A stretch of 64,000 nt of DNA from Apus apus (taxonomy: Eukaryota > Chordata > Aves > Apodiformes > Apodidae): the NCBI RefSeq assembly GCF_020740795.1, contig NC_067282.1:34627790-34691789 (forward strand), written 5' to 3'. The notes beneath the pieces were generated by a model. The model made no database searches and was not told the DNA's origin. It worked only from the letters and a program-made list of their open reading frames with translations. Both the position numbers and the translations under genes were made by a program. The number at the start of each line of letters is the position of its first letter. The stretch's first letter is position 1. Positions 36,615 to 49,140 of this stretch are shown one piece after another.

Positions 36615-39600
36615 GTAGTAGGTAACCTGACCTTATAATCCTGTTTCACAGCTTTCCCAAATACTGGGGAGCTCGATAAATAGGAAGCTGGTTATATTGG
36701 CAGTATAACCCCATTAACAGGATTTGGATTTGCCTTATTGACAAGCCAGTACTGTTAATATGATCCAGTATATTAAATTGACAGGAAAACTGGAGCGATA
36801 GAATGTATCTGCAGCCTAATTGACAGGGAAGCTCTTTCAAAAGGTTCTTAATGTGGTTTTTATTGACAGAGGAGCTTCAGTAAGTACATATCATTTGTGA
36901 ACAGTGTAAATATATTGGATGCAACTGTATTAGCAGATTCAGGTGAAGCAGTTAGTGCTCTGTTTCCCATACTTCCATCTTTACTTTGATATAAGTCGTA
37001 TCAAACTCTCTCATAAGAGCTTCATTAATGCCTCTTAAAGCACCAATCTAACTGCACTGCTCACAGGCATCTGACAAGTTGTGTATTATTTTAGATTTGC
37101 TCATGATTTTAAATTAATAGAGGCAATGCAGACCAATGCAATAAGGCATCATGAATTTCATTATATTTATTATTGACACTGTGATAACAGAAGCAGAGCC
37201 ATTGTATTTTAAACTTGAGCTCTTTATGCAGTGTGGTTTGGCATCTCTTCCTCCATCATGATCTTGCACCTTCTCCAAAAAGTAGGTCATTTTAAGAGCT
37301 CATATTACAATTACATTTTCCTAGTCCCATCTGACAGCTTTCCACATTGTCTTCCCAAACCATGCTAATTTCGTTAGATGCTTACATTTCATATTTCTCC
37401 AGTGCAAAATAAAATAAGGCTCAGAAAGCTGAAACCAGTGTGAAACAAAGAGCAATTTGAGTTTGGTCCAAAAAAATCTTCTTGATTCCCTTTTCAGTAG
37501 GAGGAAGCTTTTAGTTCAGCTTCCACATTTTTCCTAGTCCCATCTTTCCTAGGGAGAGAGGTCTGTCTATAAACACATGTACTGCATCTGCTCTGGCAGA
37601 GGAGTTGAAGGCTTTTACAGAAAAATCTGATCATTGTCAGGTGTCATCCATCTTTTGAGTGCCTTTCCTGTCTACTTTTTTTACCATGGTCACTTAAAAG
37701 TATGTTTCTCTATAGCGATCTTTTTAGTTTCTTTACTCTTCAGTCTTGATGCAACCATCAGAGGTGAGAGGAAGCTTGACTGGGCCTTGTGACTGCTAAT
37801 CCTTGCACTGTCTTGAATTCCTGCAGTCTAGGCTTTTGTCTTCTTTTGTGCATTGTGCATTGCAGAGTAAACTCTTGTAAAAGCTTAAGAAATAATTGTG
37901 TTCATTAAGCCAGTAGCAGAAACACAGTCTAAATATCTGCAAAACCTTAATGTGAAAGCTTAAGCAATACTTTTTTCTTTTTTTTTTTTTTTTTTTGACA
38001 GTGTACGTGCTGTGACAAGATAGTACATAGACCAGGCATTTATATGGGGAGAATCTACATTCCTTCAGGAATGGAAAGCATGGTAGTTTCTGTCCCCAGA
38101 CTTACACTTTTCAGAAGTCATTTGACAGAATGGCTCAGGACCTCTTTCTCTCACAGTTTTGCTTTTCTCACTCAAGAGAAAAAGAAAACAAGAGCCACCC
38201 ACACTCTTCAATAAAGAGTGCAGCAGCCTGATGAACAATAATCCCTTATGGATATGATTAGTTTTCTTGCCCTGTGTTTTTAGTGTACTTTTGAAGAATG
38301 TTACATATATCATAAATTTGCATAAGCACAGTGTAGGTCTTGTAACACCAAAGTACATATTTTGCAGCAAGTGTGAAACTTACCAAATATGTACATGTCA
38401 TAAAATTATGTCTCAAAAACATTTTCAAAAGAAAGAGAGTGGAGAGCACATACTAGGACAAGATTTGTTAAAGCATCCTATTTATTTTTTTCATTCAAAA
38501 AAGCAGAATAAGTTTGTAAAATTTATACTGAGTTTTGAGCTTTTGGGGTTTTTTTTGTTATTGCATTAATACATTTTCTTAGTGAAGGAAGTCTGGTGAA
38601 ATCAAACCCAACTACTTTATGCTAAGTATAAACTCTCACTGGCAGTGTTCCACTGAGGAGACTGTGAAAAATTGTACTATGTTGAACACAAACTGTTCTT
38701 AACACAAAGAATACAATTACCTGCTCTTTCAAAACTAGATTTCACAGAATAGAATTCTTTTCTCTTGAAAAGTGATAGCAGTTGTATAAGATTTTTGTTT
38801 ATGGGGGAAGGATGAATACTCAGAATTAAGATAATCAAGAAAATACACAGAAGATGCTAGAGTTAGATATTATGTGACAGTCTGATAAAAGGGAGAGATG
38901 TTTCATTTCATTTTTGCATTTAATGTTTAATTAAAAATAAGTTAGTATCAGCAAAGACATTTTGCTTTATTATAGTTCAGGTATGAACTATAAAAAATGG
39001 AGTTGCATTGAATAATTTCTGAAAACGTGATACTTGTTCTTGTAATTCTGAGAAAAAAATATGAATATTCTAGTAGCCTAACATTTATAAATCTGATTAA
39101 TGTTTAAATCTTTTTCTTTTTTTTACATTTTAGAATACATCATTCCCATATATGACAATTATTTCTGGGCATAATTTGTCAAGAATACTTAAATATTACA
39201 TTTCTCTCTCTCCTCTCTTCTTTTTCTCTCTCACTTTCCCTGTCTTTATATTTGTAGTCATATTGATTTTAAGATTTTTTTTTAAAATTTTTATTTTATT
39301 TTATTTTTCTCTGCTTCTAGTAAAACAGTATGGAATATAGAAAGGATTGATTTAAATCTTCAGAATTGTGGTGCAACAAATATTTCAATTAAAAAGAAGA
39401 AAAAAAAAGCTACAAACCTCTAATTTTTAATAGACACCCTGCTTTTTATAGGAATTCTTGAAAGCAGAAGCCTTGTGAAGTTGTCTGTCATTGTCTTACT
39501 GAGCAAGAGTAGCATGCCTGAAATCTGATTAATATGGAGATGCAGTTTTGATCCTGGCTTTAAAAAAAAAGTGTTTGTCCAGAGTCACAGTGGCATTCCT

Positions 39601-42116
39601 TTTTATTTATAAAAATAGCAAAATATTTCAAAGAAGTAAATACACTCACATATTCCTTATGAACATGAACTTATTAAAAAAAAAAAAAAAAAAAAAAAAG
39701 AAAAAGAGAGAGATTAATGTAATCTGTTGCTAAAAATATTCCCTAAAATTCATTGTGCAATGCTCTGCCCAGGCTCTTTCAAACTGTTTCCAGTTATGCA
39801 GTTTTCTCTTTCCCCCCCCTGCCCCCCCATGAGATTATTTAAGGTTAATTGATCCTATGACAGATTTGTTTCTGTTACTCTGTCCTCGGCCAGAATTTTT
39901 AATTTTCCTTTCTCTAAACGAAATCTTTGAAAATCATAACATTTCTAGAATTAATTAGTAGGACCTTAATTTGTGACTTTTAACCTGCTGAATGTTGTGT
40001 TGTTCTGTTGTTGTTTTTTAAAAATTTATTAAATTAGCAACAATTGTAGTTTATTTAAGCCTCTGTGTGGTTTTAGTACTCAAGCTCTAACACCTGTAAT
40101 AGAATGAATGGTTTCAGAGACTGTTGACAATAGCACTTGAAGGAAGTTCTACATGTTGTTCATGCAAACATTGGTCAGTGAGTAATTCTTCAAGTCTCAT
40201 TAAACTGTAGTAATTTTATTGTCACATCTGAAATCCCATACCAGTATAGGTATATTTTGCACAGTTTCAATTTGTCCATTCTTTTCCTTTCTTCCTCAAT
40301 TCTCTGATGAAAAAGATAACAGTCAAACTGTAAAATATTTTCTGAAAATATTTTCTGAGAGGCAGAAACCCTATTATTTTAAATTTTGGCAGCTTTTGAA
40401 AGGTTTATATATCTGCTGGTCTCTTTCAAAATGGCATTTTTTATGAGCTTCATCCTTATGAGAAAGCTGTATTAAAAATGTGTAGAGAAATCCTCAGGAC
40501 ATTTCTGCAACATTGCAGTAAGGACATTGTTCCTCAAATTTCAAATTTGCTCTGAGGTCACATATGAGGACAGATAGATGGAAAAAAAGTATTTTAAGGG
40601 TGCTTGTAGCAACTATGAAAAAATGTATCTGTTTTATGGTTTAACAGCATACCCTCTTTGGAAATAAACTGGTTCCACTAATACGTGAAAATGAGCCATA
40701 AAACCAGGATCTAGTGGATCTATGGACATCACAGACTTTTTATTTCTCTGATATCTAATAGTGGCAGTTGATAATTCTTCTTTGCTTTAGTTGTAGGGAC
40801 TATGTGTCCCCCTGTGTTTTCCTCCTAGTGAAGAACTTGCATCTTAGTAGTTGGTGACCTAACTTGTACTCCAGTCCTCAACCCTTAATCACAGAGACAG
40901 AAAACACACCTTTACTATTTAACTCTGGTGACTTTTAGAGATGGATTTTTTCTGGGGATTTTCTAGGGGTAGCAGAGGGCGAAGTTGGAGCCTGTTTTAT
41001 TTTCTTCAAGAGGTTAACAGTGCTGGCATTTGAGTGATTTTTGGTTATTTATGAGGAGATTGTAATTCCACGTGCTTCACTCTTGATACGATGCATCTTA
41101 CTTAGCTTTAGCTCTTACACCGAATGTCTTGCTTGTCATCTAGACTTCCTGATAGTTCTTGGAGAAAGTAATCTCCAAGGGGCAGTATGTGTCTAGAAGG
41201 TGCCAAAAATGGGCTCAATTATCTTGTATGTTTCTAATGCTTATAGAGGGATGTTAGCTATTTCGCTTAAGAATAAGTGACTGGTTTTTAGATGGTTATC
41301 AGCAGGTGAACTTCAACCTGTCTTAAAACTAGAGGCAAAAAGAGAGGCATGGTGTTTTTGAGTTCCTTGAAAGAGATGTGTGCCCAGAGAAGAACAATGA
41401 CTTTATTTGCTATTGATAGATTTTTAATGTAGCACTCGTTTCTTAGAGTTGCAGCTATGCAGTGTAAAGAAGTATGGTTAATGCATGAGCTGAAATGTGT
41501 AATATCACTTCCATAGATATTCAAGTGTAAAAATTTTGAGTATATGACCTCTCACTTCAACTGGGGTTAACCAAAAGAAAAATAAATAAATAAATGTTTA
41601 AGGGAGTTAGACATTTATATGTCTATAATTCATTGTGAAAAGGATGCTTACCTTTCTAAGATTCCTCTAAACTTCCTAGCCTTAAATATAAATGTTTGTT
41701 TATTATCCCAATTTTTTGTATAGGCATTATTATACATGCATCAATTCTCTCTTTGCTGCCTGTGTCTCAGAATGCTCTGTTACAGCTCAACACCGGCACC
41801 ACATTTTCGTAGTTCATAGGAGATTTAATGCTTTCAGAGCAGAAGGAAAAGAATTCAGCTTTATGCTCAATGGCTGTATATGGTAGTCAAGTATTTTCAT
41901 TTGTTCTTTTGCAGTAATGAACTTGCTGTATTATGGCACCCAACTGTTTGTATTGCTGAAAAATACAATATGAAGGAAATAGGTCAAATTTTTATTGAGT
42001 TAAAGGTCAATAATGATTAGCATAAATACAGAATTTCTCAGAAGTAACTCTCATTTTTGGGATGGCAGCATAACTTCTATATTAAAATTTGTATCTTGGC
42101 TACTCCAGGGCATGCA
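36615..42116. other. Intron 1, later part
   Basis: AT-rich, no gene seen. It holds a T run near 37972-37996, a 10-bp inverted repeat at 38970-38993 (TTATAGTTCA, 4-nt loop) and an A24 run at 39676-39699 followed by GA repeats. Confidence 0.6.
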
Positions 42117-42740
42117 AAATCATAGCATCATAGAATCATAGAACTATTCAGGTTGGAAAAGACCCTTTGGATCACCAAGTCCAACCATCATCCCTATTCT
42201 ACAAAGTTCTTCCCTAAACCCTGAACCATATCTACCAACACCACATCCAAATGACCCTTAAACACATCCAGGGATGGTGACTCAACCACCTCCCTGGGCA
42301 GCCTATTCCAGTGTCTAACCACTCTTTCTGTGATGAAATTTTTCCTAATGTCCAACATAGAACTCCCCTGTTGCAGCTTGAAGCCATTCCCTCTTGTTCT
42401 GTCACTAATTACCTGTGAGAAGAGACCAGCACCAACCTCTCTACAATGACCTTTCAAGTCATTGTAGAGACTGATGAGGTCTCCCCTCAGCCTCCTCTTT
42501 CTCAAACTAAACATTCCCAGTTCCTTCAAGCATTCTTCATAAGATTGATTCTCTAGGCCCTTCACCAACTTCGTTGCCCTCCTCTGTACTCGCTCCAGCA
42601 CCTCCATATCTCTCTTGAATTGAGGTGCCCAAAACTGGACACAATACTCCAGGTGCTGCCTCACCAGTGCTGAGTACAGGGGGACAATCACCTCTCTACT
42701 TCTGCTCCTCACACTATTTCTAATACAAGCCAGGGTGCTT
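42117..42740 (-). mobile_element. CR1 LINE with an uninterrupted ORF2 C-terminus
   Basis: Minus-strand CR1. The 3' end is at 42117 (atagaatcatagaac tail complement) and the 5' truncation near 42740. The frame at 42194-42775 encodes 193 residues, most of them CR1 ORF2 C-terminus ([44 protein letters not shown]) without a stop, indicating a fairly recent insertion. It lies in antisense orientation in PCDH17 intron 1. It is not a host gene. Confidence 0.95.
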
Positions 42741-45286
42741 TTTTTGCTATCAAAAAGGAGAAACTGAAAGTACAACCAGTTCTTACTGTGATCTAACTTC
42801 CAGATAAGGTCTTAGCACTACCTTTAAGGAAATGTTGTAATTAATTACAGGGCAAATGTCCGACTTTACTATAAGCTGAGAATTTATGAAAAGGCATTTT
42901 ATAGTGGACATTTTGCCTGACAGTGACGTGAAGAATGAAAATGTTGATTCTAGTAACAGATGTGTTTAGGAGGAAGCAGATTTCTTATATAAGTAAAAAC
43001 ATAAGGTCAGCTTTCTTGAGCATCTATAGTTGGGATATTAGACCCAGAAAATACACATGAGTTCTGCAATTGTAAAGGTTTATTTGTATTGAGAAATACT
43101 GCCTCTGTGAGTGTCATAATGTTTATGGGTATACATGCGAGTTGGATTCCCTTTACACAAGAGAGATGCTAGCTTACAATTTGTGGCAAGAAAATAATAA
43201 ATGGCAGAATTAAGGCTGATTCCAAAATATGATGTGCTACATTTAAGAGATTACCTGTAAGAATGATGAAATATTCATCTTTGCACCTCTGTTTCTTCCT
43301 TCTTTTTTTTTCTTCTTAGTGTTTGTTTATTGTAACTTAAAATGTGTTAAAATTTAAGACAACCTTGTAGTCTAATAGTATGTATTAAAACCAGGATCTT
43401 GTCTGGTTTTAAGCTCAAAGCACTAAACTGCTCCCAAATTGAAAAGGCCGGTTTTAAAAAAGTTTGGATACCTGTAGCTGAAACAATCAGCTTCTGAAAC
43501 CATCAGCTTCTGAAACGCTAACTTGGAAAATCAGTGACACAAAACTGAGCATATTGTTTGCAGTATTAAAGAACTTTTATAAGCTTATCTTTTCATAATG
43601 CTGCTGAAGAACAAGTCTCTAGTTGGACATAAACTTCCAGATTTCCAAATTATGTGCAATTTTAATATGACAAGAAGTCACTTAGAAGTATAGGTACTTT
43701 TTGCTATACTTTGAAGACAGATGAATAAAACCTGATTTTTGTCACACAGTTTATCATAAAAGAAAATTATAAAACATCATGATTATTTTTGTAATGACCA
43801 TGTCCTCCATAGCTTAAATTAGAAACAGCTTCAAATGTGAACACAATGCTTGTTATAATCCTGATTTTTGAACCAAAGGATTTAACTAGAAACAAGAAGA
43901 AAATATAGTGTAAATTGATTTCATACATAGCAAACAGAAGATAATTTTTTATCTTACATCCCTTCCCTAGATCACACAAGATATCTACAGGATATTAGCA
44001 CATTTGTTTCACATGTACCTTGAGAGTGGCAGGTGGCTACCTATTTTTTATTGCAAACTGCAATGATTGTTAAATTTCAGATCTTTTCCAAGCTTCAGTA
44101 TTCCAACCATGCAAGAGGTAGGAAATATTTCTAATTACCACCTACCTACGAAACCAAAACTAAAAAATGTACTGGGTATTGGCAGAGATAACAAAATATC
44201 TAAGAGTTGTGCACTTGTGCAACATGAAACCTTACCTTTGGCCTTCTGCTCCATTAACTGAGCACTGCCTGTGTTACTGATCCTGATACACTAGATCCTG
44301 TTGCAAAACTCATAGCTGCTATGAAGTATGGTGGTGTGATATGAAGTGATGCAGAAAACAGTAGAAGCTCTGTCACTAGGTCAGCTGCAAGAAGAAGTGA
44401 CGTGTGTGAATGTACGGTATCAGGAGTTTTGTGAAAGATGCAGTCTTTCTTCCTCCCAAAGAACTTCAGCCGATGATACAAGGGGAATTCAGTTCCCTTT
44501 GGCAGGACTCCATGTTGGTCTGGATGCTGTAAATACTTCTGCTTCTACAGTTACTTAGCTCATGCTGCTAAAAATATACTCATGACAGGCTTAATGAAAG
44601 TATCTTCTTTTAAAAACTACTTGTCTACAACAATCATTTAATGTTCTTGCTGGCATGTGCGGTTCCCATTATTCTGACATAGCTATTAATACTGATGAAA
44701 ATTAAAGAGAGAAAAGTCAAATATTTTCATACTTGCACTTTTCTAGTAGCATTAAAAAAAAAAAACACAAAAAACCAACACAGTTAATCAACCACAAAAT
44801 TTCTTTATTTTTTGCAGGGGTTTTTTCAATTCAAGAGTAATATAGCAATATATGAAATTGTATTAAAGCAGTAAGGGCCTCAAGATCCCAGTAGATGATG
44901 TAGTTATGATTGAAAATTATATTATTGTATAATTCACTTTTGTAATATAAAAAATATATTTTTTTCTCATTTTCATTAACCATCAGTCTTAATATCTAAC
45001 TAATGAAAAAAACATAAGCAGTGTCATCTCTCAGGTTACTAACAGAGAATGCCACTTATTGGAGTCTCATTGTTTACTTTAGCAGGTGATTTGTGGACCG
45101 GAATCATTTAATTGTTCTGAGCCCATAATTACATGCCAGCATTTTCCAATTTAATTAAAATGTACAAATCTGAAGATTAAGGGAATTTTTGAATTATTAA
45201 TCATTTCTCCTCTAGGAAATCTTGTTGCTCTGCAGGAGATTTGTCCAGTGTACAACTATACGTATTTTTTTCCTTCTCTTTCACAG
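42741..45286. other. Intron 1, end, with a possible conserved segment before exon 2
   Basis: AT-rich. It contains a tandem pair of a 16-nt unit at 43485-43516 (atcagcttctgaaac). The last 250 bp (about 45040-45286) is rich in ATTA/TAAT motifs and free of simple repeats, as expected of conserved intronic DNA near a regulated exon. This is inference. Confidence 0.5.
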
Positions 45287-45345
45287 ACAGACAATTTTCC
45301 CGCAGAGCCCAATTACATGGGCAGCAGGCAGCAGTTTGTTCAAAG
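45287..45345 (+). CDS. PCDH17: Protocadherin-17, coding exon 2 (59 nt, cytoplasmic)
   Basis: This small exon is flanked by a pyrimidine-rich acceptor (ttctctttcacag) and a strong donor (ag|gtaag). It continues exon 1 in phase 0 and encodes TDNFPAEPNYMGSRQQFVQ plus two bases of the next codon. That matches the human PCDH17 tail as I remember it, directly after the RMSIIQ encoded by exon 1. It is part of the intracellular tail that follows the conserved SEVMYLKP block. Its length is not a multiple of three, so skipping it breaks the frame. It is too short for a conventional ORF search and was found by matching splice sites and phase. Confidence 0.95.
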
Positions 45346-45509
45346 GTAAGGCCTATTAAATAACTTTCTCGGCTTCCCCATTTGCGTTCTTGTCAAAATT
45401 GCTTTTCCAGAGACTACAATTCCACTTAGAACAAGTAAATACAACTCTCTTTCTCTCTCTCTCTTTTTTTTTTTTTTATTATTTTATTTTATTTTAATAT
45501 GTATTTCAG
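45346..45509 (+). other. PCDH17: PCDH17 intron 2 (164 bp)
   Basis: This is a short GT-AG intron between exons 2 and 3: donor gtaagg at 45346, acceptor atttcag ending at 45509. The 3' half is an extended pyrimidine tract (CT repeats, then a T run, about 45446-45477) followed by an AT-rich stretch before the AG. It is very small beside the 25 kb intron 1, so exons 2 and 3 behave as a tight pair. Confidence 0.92.
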
Positions 45510-45682
45510 TAGCTCCACGTTCAAGGATCCAGAAAGAGCCAGCTTGAGGGACAGCGGGCATGGGGACAGTGATCAGGCTGACAGTGACCAAGACACTAAC
45601 AAAGGCTCCTGCTGTGACATGTCTGTTAGGGAGGCACTCAAGATGAAAACTACTTCAACTAAAAGCCAGCCACTTGAACAAG
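45510..45682 (+). CDS. PCDH17: Protocadherin-17, coding exon 3 (173 nt, cytoplasmic)
   Basis: The first base completes a Ser codon split with exon 2. The exon then encodes 57 more codons and ends with one base (G) of the next codon before gtgagt at 45683. It encodes the serine/acidic motif DSGHGDSDQADSDQD, which resembles the DSGxGDSD motif of the PCDH10 and PCDH19 tails, then a SCCDMSVREALKMK segment. With this exon the window encodes 949 complete residues. The human protein is about 1159 long, so roughly 210 C-terminal residues lie in a further exon beyond 64000. The sequence agrees with human PCDH17 as I remember it. There is no disruption. Confidence 0.96.
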
Positions 45683-45903
45683 GTGAGTGAAGCCTCCAAT
45701 GATTACAAAAGCATAGAGTTTAAGCCGTCATTATAAACCTATTAGTATTGCAGTTGAGGTTTATCAGAGCAGCATAGCCCAATGATAATACCATCAGAGA
45801 AAACAGTAAATCTCACAGGTAGCCCAGAGCAAACAATACTCAGTATCTTTCAGAATGAACACGAAATGAAACCTCAAGTATCCAAAAATAGACTTGGGGG
45901 GGG

Positions 45904-45935
<32 letters not shown>

Positions 45936-48849
45936 AGAGAGAGAGAAAATTAGTACTTTTCTAAAATGATTAGAATATACTTTATCTCCACTGGCATTGC
46001 CTGTGATATAATATATACAGTCCTTCTGCCAAAGCGTGATTTGGAAATTCAAACTAGACATGACTGCAACAGATAAAAGAACACCAGTCATTTATATTCC
46101 ACATGTAGTCTGGAGAAGAAAAGAGGCTTGGGATATCAGACGAGTAAAACTGGATCAGAAGATGTTTTCATTTCATGGATATATTTTCCTATTTGTAATG
46201 TTGATTTCACAATTAATAGTAGTGTGAGAAGTGTCAAATAATAATATAATCTGATTTTCAGCGTAATTCCATTCACATCCTGTGAAGGCATCAAAAATGA
46301 GTGTCTGTGAAACAGCTAAAACAACTTATATTAGGACAATGACCACTTTCTGCAAGCATCCATTCTGACAAAGAAGCATATTTATTTCCTCAAACTCTGT
46401 GTCCAAATCATTTTTTTCCAGATGTATCTCTATAGTTTTGAGATCTTTTATTTCAAAAAAAGACACTTATTGTTTGGGGTTCTTTTTGGTGGTTCTTTTT
46501 TGGTGGGTTTTGTTGTTGTTGTTTTTTTTAAAGCATCAGACAAACTGATTATTCCAGTATTATTTGTGTTTGTTTTTAGCTTCTAAGCTATAAGAAATAA
46601 GGAAGAACAATGCTGAATTATTCTTCTATTTTTTTTTATATTTACTATATATTTTAATTTGTTGTGGAAAGATGATTCAGTGTTAAAGGCAGTTCAAATA
46701 TTATAAAGTAAGTCAGCCTTAATAAGAAGCTCTATGAATAATTAAGCAGAAATACATTATAAGGTTTTATTAATTGTTGATTAATTGGACCTCGGTTTAT
46801 TACCTCTTAGCCTAGTCTAATCTGTAGCACAGTCATCAGGAAATACATGTTCAACTTCATTTTTCTGTTTATGTTGAGATTGCAATATAACTTTTGTGCC
46901 ATGTAGAATATTTAGAATGCTGCAGTAGAATTTATTCTGTATATATATGAAGGTTGACCTCATATATGAACTTATTTTCCAAGTAATAAATGACAGAAGG
47001 ACTATTTTTTCCTGACCTTTTGCCACAGCAACTCTCTACTTGTAATTGGACATTGATCTGTATAAAGATGCAGTACTGGCTTTTTTTTTTCCTTTTCTTT
47101 TTAAGGAGTTTTTTGAGCCTGTGTCTAATTTTCTCAGTTTTATGTAAGAAAAAGACAAAATTTCAGGATTTCTATCAAGTATAGCCATGAAAAATCCTAT
47201 TTACTATTCACATTAAAAACTTCTGACTTTTTTAAGAAAAGGACAGTATGTCCCAAGTTCATAGCAGCAGTTTTTCCACCAGCATCAAGCCCAATACTAC
47301 GCAAAATATAAAAACTCTAGTAAGCAAATTAAGCCAACTATTCCTATTGCTTATTTTCATTGCAAGGCAAAGAGTTACATGGAGGTTTGCATGTGTGATT
47401 GGATCTAGATGAGGGACCCTATTAATCAAGAAACAACTTATTCCAGTGGCTCATAGGAATTCCTCAAATTCTTATGAAACATATGTTGAACTGTGAATGT
47501 TAAGTACTGTCAGCCACTGAACTGAAATAGCGAGTGTTTATGTGAATTTTCCTGAGGAAAAAAAAAAATAATCATTAATATAGAGAGACAGATTACTTTT
47601 TTCCCCTTTTTTCCCTTCTCCCTCCAAATATAACTACAAACAGTACAAATAGGCATTTGTTTACTTCTAAAAACCCTCTGTCTCAAATGTGTTGTAATAA
47701 ACTCATTGACATATTATGAAAACTGAACCTGCAGCAAGCACCTTATGGGGTTATAGATCATTGCACTAACAAATGTGATGCAATATGGTGTTCCCAATGA
47801 AATCAATGATTGCTTGTCACTGAGCTTAGTATTATGAGGACTCTTAGCCCTTTCTCTTTTGAAAGAAGGTAAACAAAATTGCTTTCTCTAATCAGAAGGC
47901 AAGTCGAAAGAGGATGAGAAGTAAAATATGTGATTAGAATAGAAAAAGGATTGCATTTTCTTTATTTATTTTTTCCCTAGGAAAAGGAAATGGACAGCTT
48001 ACTATAAACAATTGTCTATGGCAGCACTTGAAACAGTATCAGAAGTTGTAGTTCTGGCATCATTCTGGGTTGTGTATGGGGTTGGGCATTCACTACTTTG
48101 TAGTGGATTTTCAGGCTTGATTATTGTTGTTTAAAGATACTTAAAATATTTGAACTTCTGCTTTAGGAACTGTGCTAGTAATTCAATGTAGTGTTTTTGA
48201 AAAAAATGACCAGGATTAATTGTGAATTTGGGATCTTGATTTGAAACTCCTAATCTAAAAAGTTTGAGTTTGACATCCTCTATATATAATTCCAAACACT
48301 ATTGTCACGGGTCCTGTTCTACCCATTACAGTAATAAGAATGCTAGTGGTGCCAGTAGTTTTGAGCAGTTTTGAGCAACTCTAGCCTAGACAGCTTGAAA
48401 ATGACATGGTCATATTGAGACAAAAATTGTATCACTAGCACTTCAGCAATTGTGCTTCTATCAATAATAGGGAAGTAGGAAATTTTATGAAAAATAATTT
48501 TGCAGGCAAAATGTCTTCTTAATTCAGCATGGGTTAAGAAACAATCAAGCTTACTTTATGATTTGCATTAAAATTGTTAAAACAGAGGATGGTAAAGCTT
48601 CAGTAAGTTTACTAGTAAAATGTTTGATTTCAAGGAAGATACCTCCACATAGCAAGTATTGTCTGATGGTGATTGTAAGGAGTCCCACAAGTATAATGCA
48701 AATGACATATCTTTATGAAATGCTTACAAAAGCTCATAATTTGGCTTTAATGGAAAGTAAGGGGAAAAAAAACAACAACAAAAAACCCAACCCAGTAAAA
48801 GTTGTCACAACAGTAAATATAGTGTTAAAATAAGAAGGTCCCGTTTTAG
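45683..48849. other. Intron 3, first part
   Basis: AT-rich with no gene recognised. It contains an A29 run followed by GA repeats at 45904-45947 and several shorter A or T runs. Confidence 0.6.
45904..45947. repeat. A29 run plus GA repeat
   Basis: A run of 29 A (45904-45932), preceded by GGGGGG and followed by about seven GA units. Low complexity; an assembly or length uncertainty here would not be surprising. Confidence 0.9.
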
Positions 48850-49140
48850 TTATGTCACCCATTTATCCTCTTGCTGTGAATTCCAAGCCACTTTCTGCAT
48901 AAAAATATCTAGCTGTCTCGTAAGCTTGCTTATGCTATCTGAATCAGCTGTCTTACTAAGCAGGTTGTTCCATATGTCTGCTACTCTTTCAACAGAATAG
49001 TTTTTCATAGGTTTCTTTTGTTTACCTCTCTTTTTCCATTTCTGTTGCTGAGACTTTAAACCTCATTAACTTGGACAGTTTGAGATCACCCTACCTAGAA
49101 GTCTTAGAAGAATTAATAGTTTTGAATACATCTGTCAAGT
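48850..49140 (-). mobile_element. Probable ancient CR1-like LINE fragment
   Basis: On the minus strand it resembles the 3' part of old CR1 families. The segment gcaggttgttccatatgtct, with a following tctttcaacagaatagtttttc, parallels the usual GCCTGTTCCAGTGTCTGACC and CTCTCACAGTAAAGAAGTTC. It is strongly diverged and has no intact frame. Confidence 0.45.

Larger units (their letters stand above)
20058..45286 (+). other. PCDH17: PCDH17 intron 1 (25.2 kb)
   Basis: A long GT-AG intron separates the large ectodomain exon from the small cytoplasmic exons, the usual layout of delta-2 protocadherins. It is AT-rich with no convincing additional exon. It contains a GGAA microsatellite, two CR1 insertions, several homopolymer runs and an AT-alternating palindrome, listed separately. 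No RNA gene was recognised. Confidence 0.9.

Noticed and set aside
42194..42775. 193-residue minus-strand frame as a host gene
   Set aside because: The sequence is the CR1 ORF2 C-terminus with the CR1 3' UTR and tail behind it.
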